Source: Closterium sp. Naga37s-1 (Eukaryota > Streptophyta > Zygnematophyceae > Desmidiales > Closteriaceae). Taken from it: 64,000 nt of DNA. The translations under genes and the position numbers were made by a program. The stretch is from contig CANJKZ010000774.1 in assembly GCA_947471745.1 (NCBI GenBank), positions 1,798,001 through 1,862,000 of the forward strand. The letters run 5' to 3'. The notes beneath the pieces were generated by a model, which did not search any database, was not told the DNA's origin, and saw nothing but the letters and a program-made list of their open reading frames with translations. How positions within the stretch are numbered: position 1 is the stretch's first letter; every line of letters starts with the position of its first letter. Positions 54,930 through 64,000 of this stretch are shown one piece after another.

Positions 54930-55810
54930 ATAATCCGCCCATTTACCCTCCTCCTCCTCTCCTCTCTCCCTTCCTTCCCCTCCCATTGTCACTCTCTCCT
55001 CCGCCTCTCTCCTCTCCTCAACTACTGCAGCTGGTTGCCGCCCTTGTTCCATAGCTTTGCTCATCAGCACCTACTCTTTCACACCATCCGCCCCTTTACC
55101 CTCCTCCTCCTCTCCTCTCTCCCTTCATTCCCCTCCCCATCTCACTCTCTCCTCCGCCTGTCTCCTCTCCTCTACTGCTGCAGCCGGTTGCCGGCTTTGC
55201 TTCGTAGCCTTGCATATGAAGACCTCTGCTCCTTCACCCTCCTCCCCCTCTCCTCTCTCCCTTCATTCCCCTCCCCATCTCATTCTCTCCTCCGCCTCTC
55301 TCCTCTCCTCTACTACTGCAGCTGGTTGCCGGCCTTGCTTCGCAGCCGTGCTCCTTCCCCACTCTTTTCCTCCGCCTCTAATTTCTCCCCTCAGGGGCAC
55401 AGCAGCAGACTACTCCGCCGTTATCCCTCCTCTTATTTCTCCCCGCAGCAGCGCACCAGCAGTCTACTCCGCCGTTATCCCTCCTCCTCTTATTTCTCCC
55501 CTCAGCAGCGGAGCAGCAGACTACTCCGACGTTATCCCTCCTCCTCTTATTTCTCCCCGCAACGGCGCAGCAGCAGACTACTCCGCCGTTATCCCTCCTC
55601 TTATTTCTCCCCTCAGCGGCGCAGCAGCAGACTACTCCGCCGTTATCCCTCCTCTTATTTCTCCCCTCAGCGGCGCACCAGCAGACTACTCCGCCGTTAT
55701 CCCTCCTCCTCTTATGTTTCCCCTTAGCGGCGCAGCAGCAGACTACTCCGCTGTTATCCCTCCTCCTCTTATTTCTCCCCTCAACGGCTCAGCAGCTGAC
55801 TACCTCGCCC
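54930..55810 (+). repeat. E5 leader arrays
   Basis: Two arrays. 54930-55350 has three diverged copies of a ~130-150-base C/T-rich unit (TTTACCCTCCTCCTCCTCTC and GCCGGTTGCCGG-like ends). 55378-55810 has about nine copies of a 54/57-base unit, containing CTACTCCGCCGTTATCCCTC and CTTATTTCTCCCC, giving an 18-19-residue protein period in every open frame. Whether any of it is translated is unknown. Confidence 0.8.
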
Positions 55811-56123
55811 CTATTCCTCCTCTTTTATCTCCCCACATCTGCTCCATTGCTATCCCCTCCCCCAGATGGGGCCTATTCTCGCTCTTATCTCTCTTCCTCT
55901 GCGCTTCCGCCCTCAACCTTCTCCCGCCGTACCTCCTCTCCTACCCTTACCTTCCCTACTCTCCGCTCCCTTCGCTGCCTCTTCCTCCCCTTGCACCTCT
56001 CCTACTTGCCGCTAGACCTCCCCTCTTCTCCAACCCTCTGCTTGGATTCCGCTGCCCCATTAGCTTTGCCGCTCTTCTGCCACTGTAACCTCTGGTATTG
56101 GTTCTCTGGCCTCTGTCTTCAGT

Positions 56124-59100
56124 GTGACCATGCCATCTCAGGATAGCATCCTTGGTGCTTCTCCTCTTATGGACCCTCGCTTTGTCGTTCCATTTTCTCC
56201 ACCCCTTCAAAGCACTGCTTCTCACTCTCCCAGCCCTACGGCTGCCGCTCTCTCACTTCCTTGCACCTTGGATTTTGTCCTTGACAGTGCTGCTACTGAC
56301 TCTGTCTTTCATGATGTCGGTGTCCTTCGCAATTTTCCTCGTCCTCTCTCTATTGATGGGGCTGGGGAGACCACGACCATGATCTGCACTAGCACTTCCT
56401 CTCTTCCCTGTTCTACCTCTCCCTCTGGCAATGTTACTGGCCTTTATGTTCCCTCTTGCCGTCATAACCGCCTATCCCTCCCTGCCCTCCAACGCCTGGG
56501 TGTGCGAGCGCTCTTCCCCGCAGGTGCACTCTATTGTGATCTTCATTACCACGACCGGCACCTCGCTCGTTTCACCCTTTCTCCTAATCCTCGCCTCTAC
56601 ACCCTTCGTGTTCCCATCCCAGCATCTGTCCATCACACTTCCTCTTCTTTTGCCCCTCCCGTCTCCTCTTGCGACTGTCGCTCTCTCACCCAACCTACCC
56701 TTCTTCTCCATCATCGCTTTGGCCACCCCAACTTCCCTCTCCTTTGCAGCATGGTCAATTCAAAGCTGCTTCATGATCTCCCTTCCTCTCTCCCGCCCCT
56801 TCCCCCCTCTCCCGCTCCTCCATGCACCCCTTGTGTTCAAGCCAAGCTCTCCCAATCTCCTCACCCTTCTTCCTCTTCTGCCTCCCCCAAACCCCTTCAT
56901 CTTGTACATATGGACCTCTGGGGTCTCTCTCTCATTACCTCCCGTCAGGGTCATCGTTACTTTCTCCTTCTTGTCGATGACCACTCTCGCTTTGCCACTG
57001 TCTATCCCTTCTATGCCAAATCTGACGCCCCCTCCCTCATCATTCGCTGGGCTGAGCAGGCGCGCCTTTGCTTTGGCCGTCCTGTCGCACGCCTCCACTC
57101 TAATGGTGGTGGCGAGTTCTTTAACCACTCTCTCTCTTCTTACTGTTCCTCTCATGGCATTCGCAAAACCTCCACCCTTCCGCATTCTCCCGAACAGAAT
57201 GGTGTTGCCGAGCGTCGTATTCGCACTCTCATGGAGATCACCCGATGTCTCCTTATTCATGCCTCTGCTCCACACTCTCTGTGGAGCTATGCTCTTGTTC
57301 ATGCCACTCTTCTTTCCAACCTTCGCCCTCATCCCCTTCGCCCTTCTGCCTCTTCCTCTTCTGCTCCCATGCCCTCTCCTTCACAACATCCTTCTCCTCT
57401 CCCTCCTTCTGCTCCTGCTCCCTCACCCTCTCCCTCACCACCTCCTTCTGCTACTCTTCCTTCTGCTACTCTTCCTTCTGCTCCTGCTCCTTCACCTTCT
57501 CCGCGTCTCACACGCTCCATTACCCGTGCAATGTCCAATTTTCAACACTCTGCTCTCTTTACTCATCTCTCTCCCTCTCAAAACGTTGATTTTCTTGAGG
57601 ATCGATTTGAAGAGTTGTTCTCTGTTCATCCCACCTCTGTGTCGCCATTGGCGACTTCTCTAAGTCTCCCACTCTTCTCTCCATTGAAACTGCCGCTATT
57701 CCCACCCTTCAGACCTATTCCGAGGCAGTGTCTGGCTTTCATGCAACTGAGTGGATGGCTGCCATCATTGCTGAGTGTGAGGCATTCACCAGAACTCAAT
57801 CTTACATTGACTCTGTCCCCCCCCCCTTGGCGCCACCATTGTCAATGGCAAATGGGTCTTTCGTGTCAAACAGCTGAATGGGGAGCTCCCTGTCTTCAAA
57901 GCCCGTTACTGCGCCAAAGGCTTCACCCAACGTGAAGGCATTGACTACTTTGCCACTTACTCCCACACTGCCCGTCTCCCCACTCTTCGCCTCCTTCTTG
58001 ATCTAGGCGCTCGCAGGGATTGGGAGATTCACTCTATGGATGTCTCCAATGCTTTTCTCCAGGACGAGCTTCATAAACGCATTTTCTTTGAGCACCCCGC
58101 TGGCTTTCCTCGCCCGTTCCCTCCAGGCACTGTCGGGGAGATGAAGTGCCCAGTGTATGGTCTTAAGCAGACCCCGCGCGAGTGGCATGCTAAGCTCGAC
58201 TCCACTCTTCACTCTCTTCCACCTCTTCCGACCCTAGTCTCTTCATTTGCACTTCTTGCCTATGTCGATGACTTGGTGCTTCTCGCTGAAGATTCTGCCG
58301 ACCTTGCCGATGTCAAGCAGGCCCTCCAGGCGAATCTCCTGTGCAAGGATCTTGGTGAGCTTCGTCATTACCTTGGCATGGAGATCCGTCGTGATCGTGC
58401 TGCACGCACTATCTCTCTCTCCTAATCCTTCTACATCCAATCCATTCTTGAGCGCTTTGAAATGTCGAAGGCCAAGCTAGTTTCCACTCCTCTTCTCGCT
58501 AACCATCAGCTTACTGCCCCTGCCGTTCCCGCTCCCTCCTCAGAACTGCAACCCTATCCTGAGCTCGTTGGGTCACTCATGTATGCTATGATGTGCACTC
58601 GCCCCGATCTTGCTTACCCCCTCAGTGTCCTCTCTTGTTTTGTTGGCCTTGGTTGCCACACTGACGTGCACTGGGCGGCTGCCAAGCGCGTTCTCCGCTA
58701 TCTCCGTGCTACCTCTGATCTTGCACTCACTCTTGGTGGCTCTTCTCCCCCCGTTCTTTCCGGTTAAAGTAATTCCTCCTACGCTGATTCTCGCCTTGAT
58801 CGCCGCTCCTCTCAGGGTTATGGTATTGGCAATGGCCTCATCAGCTGGCGCTCCACTCGTTCATCCTCTGTCTGCCTTTCCACCTGCGAGGCTAAGTAGT
58901 ACGCAGGCACACTGGCGGCTCAGGAGGCTTGCTGGCTCTCGTTTCTCCTTGCTGAGCTTGGTCACTCTTAGCCCTCTGTGACGCTCTCCTATGACAGTGC
59001 GAGCAAGATTCACCTCACTGAAAATCATGTCTATCACGCTCGCAGCAAACACATCGAGGTCCGCTATTTCTTCGCGCGCGAACTGGTGCAGTCTGGCTTC

Positions 59101-59241
59101 CTCTGCCTTCGCAAGGTGGCCGCTACTGCCAACCTTGCTGACATTTTCACCAGGGCTCTCCTTCGTGCGCCACACCGTTTCTATGTGCGCGCGCTTGGGC
59201 TCACTCGTCTCGCCACTTCTGGGGGTGTTTCGGTTCGCTAG
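56124..59241 (+). pseudogene. E5 pol pseudogene
   Basis: 56124-57935 carries a protease-like site (LDSAATDS in place of DSGA), the integrase zinc region (HHRFGH ... CTPC), HMDLWG, then LHSNGGGEF where the second catalytic Asp codon is AAT (57102-57104), and PEQNGVAER. A frame change at the C run near 57815 leads to RT (GKWVFRVK, YGLKQTPREW, YVDD near 58265). Stops follow at 58423-58425 and 58765-58767, at the RNase H CEAE motif (changed to CEAK plus TAG near 58896) and near 58969. It ends about 59241. It is dead by several independent lesions. Confidence 0.88.
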
Positions 59242-59277
59242 GTGTTTTGTTCGAGAGCTTCACCTAGCCTGGGGGTG

Positions 59278-59519
59278 TGTTGGAGTAGGCTAGAGCTCGC
59301 TCTGGCATTTATCATGGTGTTCTTTTGTTATTTCGTCATGTTTATAGCGAGTTACACTTTCGGTTCAATTTATGTTCATTTCTTAGTTTCTAGCACAAAT
59401 TGGACACACCCTAAGTTCTAGGTTTTCCTACATTTGTATCTCGACACTCTTTCCTAGTACAATTTTTCTCGCTATCTTCTCTCTAGGAAACCATGGTTCC
59501 CTCAAGCTTAACCTTAACA
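59278..59519 (+). repeat. E5 3' LTR
   Basis: 242 bp, preceded by a purine tract GGGGGTG, followed by CCTTG. A purine tract next to TGTTGG is shared in form with the other family. Confidence 0.92.
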
Positions 59520-59704
59520 CCTTGTCCAACTTATTTTTTCCCCTCGTTCTTCGACTCCCTATTTTTTCACCTCTTTCAGCCTCAAGTCCAAGAAAACGTC
59601 TTTTCTCGCAGTTCTGTCAGATCGTCGGCCCACCTTCACTCTCATCTCCTGCATATGTGTGTGCGCTGGAATTCGCCTGCGTTGTTGATTTATGTGAGTC
59701 TTGG

Positions 59705-60281
59705 TGAAGTTACCCGTATTCTCCCGGACATAGCACCCTAGGGTATAGCTAAAAATACAGGGAAAAAATGGGGGGGGGGTCTCCTCATAGGAAAAAAATA
59801 CATAATACCCGGGTCTTTACATATGGTATATTTTAGTGTTAGTGTTTATTTAATTAGACAATGTGGGTGTTTTGATTTTCATTTTAACATCACTGTTTGA
59901 GGCGCGAATGTGGGTTTCGGCCACGAGCTTCATCACCCCCACGAAAATGCCATGTGGCACCTCTCTTGCCACTTGCAGCGGAAGATTCGCCTGCACGTGG
60001 TCACAGCGAAGTAGTGCGAGGGGGGAAATCTCGGTAGATTCTAAGTGAATGTACCGCGAAATTTCATCTAGGGAGAAATTTTCGCGATATTCTTCAATAT
60101 TGCAGCTACTCGTTAACGACTAGTATAACGAATTCGTAAGAAAAGGGGGGTGTTATAGAAAATCAGCAAAAAAGGGGGGTATAGTAGAAACGAGGTCTAT
60201 CATAACACCCACCCCGCACAAGCTACCCGGGGGTGTACAATTACGGGGGGGTGTTTTGTCCGGGAGAATACGGTACGATGA
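59705..60281. mobile_element. MITE-like element with ~20-bp inverted ends
   Basis: CCGTATTCTCCCGGACA at the left (from 59710) is matched by TGTCCGGGAGAATACGG at the right (to about 60276). Both ends are flanked by TAC, a possible 3-bp target repeat. G-rich GGGGTATAG-like stretches occur inside near both ends. No coding frame. It lies in the gap between the halves of hAT-2. Confidence 0.6.
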
Positions 60282-60570
60282 CTGCTCGAGTGAATATACG
60301 CATTGCAGCCTTGCGCCAAATTCGCACACAAGTATGTGTGAGTTGTGTGTAAGTTTCGCTGCCAATCGGAATTGTACACTTGTTCATGTTCCCCGTTCAC
60401 AACTAGACTCGTCTGGAGTGAAAAAAATAAAAATTCACAGCACTTCCAACTTTTCTAAGCATTCCAAAAAAACTTTAGTTTTCAAGTGGACCCAACTAGA
60501 AGGGGGGGGGGGGGGGTCACTATTTTAGCTGCTGGCTTTAACATTCTATCTCTGCTTGTTGTGGTTGCAG

Positions 60571-62125
60571 TGAGGCCCTTGCAACAAAGGATACATCACA
60601 TAGTGTGCCTATTTTCGACATGATTGACACCACCATCAGTACTATCACAGAGCATCTGGGCAGGTATGGTCCATGGCATCAGCTCTTCATGGGCGTGCAG
60701 GAGGTTTTCACCGAAACCTTCCTGGAACTGCAGGGCATCCACAACATCCAATGGCTATCAGGTGGTGATGCCATCGCAAGGTTTGTGGCGGTCCTGCCTG
60801 TAGCCATCACCATGCTGAAGGATTGGAATCCTCAGCTTTACGCTGTGGTGACGATGTACTGGTTTCATTTTCTCCTCCTCTTCCTTTCGAGCGTGCTTGA
60901 TCATATTAACGTCTTGAGCAGTACGTTCCAGCAATGAGAGGTGTGTTTTTCGTTCCCAAGCCCCGCTCCGCCCTTGTACATTGATGCCACCATGTATGTA
61001 CCGTGTACAACTTCCACTGAACATCCCTTTTTCCCTTGTATGTTCCTTGTTTCCACCCCAGCTTGATCTATCTGCTGTTCACGTACAGTTTCGACGCACA
61101 ACAAGCCATCTCGAGGCCCACTACGTATACTGCGGGAACGAGTTCGGAGGCGGCATCAGTACGCGGCTTTCACCACGGCTTGAGAAGCATGGTCCCAACG
61201 ACACCTGAGAGGTCTGCATCGAGGGCGTCAACTCCGATGGGCAGCCGACGACCTTCACATTCATGCTGCATGAGGATTGTCCGGATAGCTACCTTGGACC
61301 CGGGCATCTCGACGCATGTCTGGACATTTGCACTGAGTTCGCAGAGCTCATCGTTTCCAACCTTCCGGATCGGTTGGGACAACTAGAGAAGTTATCGAGC
61401 GTATGTTTGTTCACACCCGACAATTGGCCTCTAGGCAGACATGAGTGCCACGCAAACTGTCTGGAGTGGCTGCAATCGCTGGTTACTCTCTTCCGAGTGG
61501 ATGAGTCTGACGAAATCCTACCAGGTGAGACCGTATTGGTTTTGCATTATGCGTATATGCGATCTGTTGGTATTTTCCGATTCTAAATCAATGTGTACAT
61601 GTTCTGTGCGTCTCTTATGTGCTTGCAGGGATTGACAAGAAGAAGGCAGTCAAGGAGCTACGAATGTTCCTTCCTATCCTTGCAGGTGCACCGAAGAATG
61701 AGCATGGTTTCCACACGGGTCTCACCGCCATCTTGAAGACCAAAGACTGGCAAGAGCACTACCTGAACCTGGTGCGACTATGGGTTGCGGTAGCGGTCTT
61801 GCCGCTGAGCACTGTTGATTGCGAGGGCAATTTCTCGTGCCATAACATCATCAAGTCCTAGCAGTGAGGCAGCCTGAAGGATGCTCGGCTTAGTGACCTG
61901 CTGTGCATGTCCCTGCTCAAGTACGATCCCAATTGGGACGAGATAGTGGAGTTTTGGCGCAATTACGAGAAGAGGAAGCCTTTCAACAGCAACAACATTG
62001 CCAGGCAGGATGAGAGGAGGCGTATGGGGAAGGACGTAGAGGCTGGAGACCAGGTCAACCCCATAGACTTATATAAAGATGCTTTGGCAGATAGTGATGA
62101 TGATGACATATTAGTGACCCTATAA
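60571..62125 (+). pseudogene. hAT-2 transposase, 3' half
   Basis: After an acceptor GGTTGCAG (to 60570) the frame reads TETFLELQGIHNIQWLSGGD, typical of the hAT region after the second catalytic Asp. Introns with GT..AG ends fit 60941-61061 and 61525-61628. The last exon from 61629 has WVAVAVLPLSTVDCEGNFSC (dimerisation domain), two TAG codons near 61860, and LLKYDPNWDEIVEFWRNYEK, ending with an acidic tail at 62125. A stop at 60935-60937 and a stop at 61206 add to the damage. Together with 52080-53060 it makes nearly the whole domain set of a ZNF862-like hAT transposase. Confidence 0.78.
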
Positions 62126-62953
62126 TCATGCTCATTGCTCCATCTCTGCCTTCCTCCCCCCCCTACACAATGTTCTATGAAAAGCTAGAACCAACACAGA
62201 GCACAACTAAACACACACGACAACACACCCTTATTTGACCTGGTTAAATCCGCCTAAATTTTTGTTCCTACACTGATTGGAAAGTTATTTTTTTACAAAA
62301 ACACTTATTTATCAGTGTTTTTTATCTAGAGGACACTGATATAATTTTTTAACAATGACCAACACTGACGAATCTGAGGCCCTGCCACCAACCCCTCCTC
62401 CAACCCCCCCTCCCCCCTCATCCCCTCCCTCTCTCATGCAGAATGGAGCAAGATGGCATGAGCCTAAGCGCCTTTCAGAGACCTATAGATATATGTCAAA
62501 AATGAGTTATCGTCCTCTTGAGAGGCGCCGCACAACACGGCTAGCTGTAAGTGTGCATCTATATGTCTGTGCAACCAGCGCCGAAAACGTCTACCTAAAC
62601 ACTCTCACGTCTCTACTGTTGGAAATATAAAGCATAAGAGAAGTTGTGTGCTGTTAGGTTTTAGTGTAATCCCCCATATAAACCTCTAGACCCTACAATA
62701 ATTGTCCAATTATTGTAGGGGCTGCTTTATTGGAGTCCAGGGCTATTGGGGTAGAATTATTGGAGGTACCATTATTGGAGGTACAATTATTGGTGGGGAT
62801 GGCTAAAATTTGGCAGGATAGCTGCATGGATAAAAACCCTGTTGTGTGCTTTCATCATCCATTCCATTGTTCTCAATCCTTTCAGTTGCAAGTTTCTATT
62901 GCTATTGTGTCATACATCAAGGCTTCCGCTACGACGGCACTATGCCTTTTTAG
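62126..62953. other. Flank with a perfect 30-bp palindrome, no gene
   Basis: A short frame at 62355-62630 is Pro-rich and unassigned. At 62691-62720, CCCTACAATAATTG, two bases, and its exact inverse form a perfect hairpin. Next to it ATTGGAGGTA-like units are repeated. Confidence 0.55.
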
Positions 62954-63084
62954 TGTCAGAAGAATGAACGAGAATGAATGAACTATGAAACAGCTGGGTA
63001 CAAATACTAACCCTAATTGGGCTGTATCCCTTAGGGGCTACCCCACTACAGCCTACACAAAGAAAGCAACACAACATTTTAAAA
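62954..63084 (-). repeat. E6 3' LTR
   Basis: 131 bp on the minus strand. It ends TTCTGACA, while its expected TGTC start appears mutated to TTTT. It contains GTAGTGGGGTAGCC and is closest to the E2 LTR. The purine tract TGGGGGTG with its CCCCCA partner lies just upstream in minus orientation. Confidence 0.85.
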
Positions 63085-63314
63085 CACCCCCATAGGCAAA
63101 GTGGGGGAGAACAAGTGGTCACAAGACCAGTCAAGAAAAACAAAGCAAGCTCAGGGTGGATCACAAAGTCACCACACAGTCCGAGCACAAGCAAAGGGCC
63201 ACAAGGCCAGTTCACATGCAGTGTTATATAAAGAGCACAAACAGTACAGTGATCATAGCCTAGCAAGAGTAAGCATGCAGATATATATATTTAAAGATCA
63301 CAGTACACGCAAAG

Positions 63315-64000
63315 TCACGTAGTGAGCAAATGAGGCAAAGTAGGCACAAGGCCTAAGATAGTAGAGAAGCGCTGATGATCACCAGACTGAAGTGCCTTGG
63401 TGAATATATCAGCAGTGTTGGCCCTAGTGGACACGTACGCAAGACGAAGCTGACCACGCTGTTGCAACTCTCGAGCAAGGAAGTATCGCAGCGCGATGTG
63501 CTTCGTTCTGTGCTCTTGACACAAGGCAATCATGGCCTTGTTGTCTACGTACAGAACTGGAGAAGAACGAGGCCGCTTTCCCAAGTCGGTCAGTAGGTAG
63601 GTGAGCCAGCGTAACTCCTGTGCAGCCATGGCCCCTGCGTATATCTCAGCCTCACAACTGGAACTGAGAACCGAAGACGAACGGGTAGACCGCCAGGAAA
63701 CAGAGCCTGAACCGAGGCTGAAGGTGTAACCCTGCGACGACCGCTGCGTAGCTGAGTCGTCAACCCAAGAAGCGTCTGCGTGACCAGTGAGGACAACTGG
63801 ACCCCGTCCTCCAATCACGAGCCCCATGCCCGACGTACTGCACAAGTAACGCAGTACCCTCTTCGCAGCATCCCAGTGCACCTTTCGATGCCTACAGGGA
63901 GCCACGTAGCGAGCCAGGAGGCTGAGAGGGTACGCGAGGTCAGGTCATGTGCACGTCATCAGGTACATGAGGCAACCCACAAGCTTTGGGTACGGACTAT
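63315..64000 (-). pseudogene. E6 pol fragment, RNase H
   Basis: From the TGA at 63315 upward in minus orientation it is open to 63905 and beyond to a TGA near 63950 within CT*PDLAYPL. HADASWVDD, SSCEAEIYAG and LYVDNKAM are present. Relative to E1-E4 four codons are lost between two GAGCACAGA copies (HRLEHR region), a slippage deletion. The premature stop and the LTR damage suggest a decayed copy. Confidence 0.88.

Larger units (their letters stand above)
54265..59519 (+). mobile_element. E5: Ty1/copia element of a second family, decayed
   Basis: 5255 bp with perfect CCTTG target duplications (54260-54264, 59520-59524). LTRs are 237 and 242 bp, start TGTTGGAGTAGGC and end AACCTT(C/A)ACA, and have diverged at many positions. 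Its LTRs and proteins are unlike those of E1-E4. No gag domain is recognisable; C/T-rich arrays occupy that place. It is inserted between the halves of hAT-2. Confidence 0.93.
62954..64000 (-). mobile_element. E6: Ty1/copia element, 3' end only (window cut)
   Basis: Minus-strand copy of the E1-E4 family. The 3' LTR is at 62954-63084, the conserved 3' untranslated region follows, then RNase H coding sequence runs off the window end. The 5' half and the target duplication are outside. Confidence 0.93.

Noticed and set aside
54648-55727. 359-codon frame as a gag gene of E5
   Set aside because: Ser/Pro/Arg repeats follow the tandem arrays, the overlapping frame 55057-56088 is just as open, and there is no capsid or zinc-knuckle signal.
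1-64000. tRNA, rRNA and bacterial-type operons
   Set aside because: No cloverleaf-like or rRNA-like segment was recognised by eye, and no operon with ribosome-binding sites is present; a covariance-model scan could still find a small RNA.

Overview
This is eukaryotic DNA built almost entirely from transposable elements. The introns with GT..AG ends, the primer-binding sites resembling the 3' end of plant initiator tRNA-Met, and the Ty1/copia and hAT families all suggest the green lineage. A streptophyte alga such as Chara or a desmid is my guess from general protein style; the sequence does not prove it. I see no ordinary host gene that I can name, no rRNA or tRNA gene, and nothing prokaryotic.

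Layout. 1-970 is a degenerate ~107-bp minisatellite. Six Ty1/copia LTR retrotransposons follow, here called E1-E6: E1 1298-8248, E2 16791-23712, E3 24295-32257, E4 38306-45796, E5 54265-59519 (a different family) and E6 62954-64000+ (minus strand, cut by the window end). E1-E4 and E6 form one family with very short LTRs (119-133 bp). E3 carries one uninterrupted 1953-codon gag-pol ORF and is the only plausible autonomous copy. E4 has identical LTRs but three ORF lesions. E1, E2, E5 and E6 are decayed. Target-site duplications are exact for E2 (ACTGG), E3 (GATCC), E4 (AAGAG) and E5 (CCTTG).

The elements are nested. From about 12.0 to 33.8 kb lies one degraded DDE-transposase-like gene (DGRW, TDDGG and DVWHK motifs). 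It is broken by a hAT element on the minus strand (13003-16449), then by E2, then by E3; removing E3 and one copy of its target repeat restores the reading frame exactly. A second hAT transposase gene (52.1-62.1 kb, ZNF862-like) is split by a minisatellite, E5 and a small inverted-repeat element. A third hAT scrap lies at 48.1 kb. Non-coding inverted-repeat elements are at 8805-9615 (234-bp arms), 33127-33475 and 59705-60281.

Most unusual observation. Every copia copy carries, between its primer-binding site and gag, its own long GC- or C/T-rich tandem array. The repeat sequence differs between copies, but position and base composition are kept. In E1 and E2 the array has replaced the 5' part of gag. 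A 10-base motif containing the palindrome GGGCCC is kept between PBS and array in E1-E4, and a hairpin encloses the polypurine tract in all copies of this family. These are candidate RNA-level signals of a retrotransposon family with a diversifying leader.
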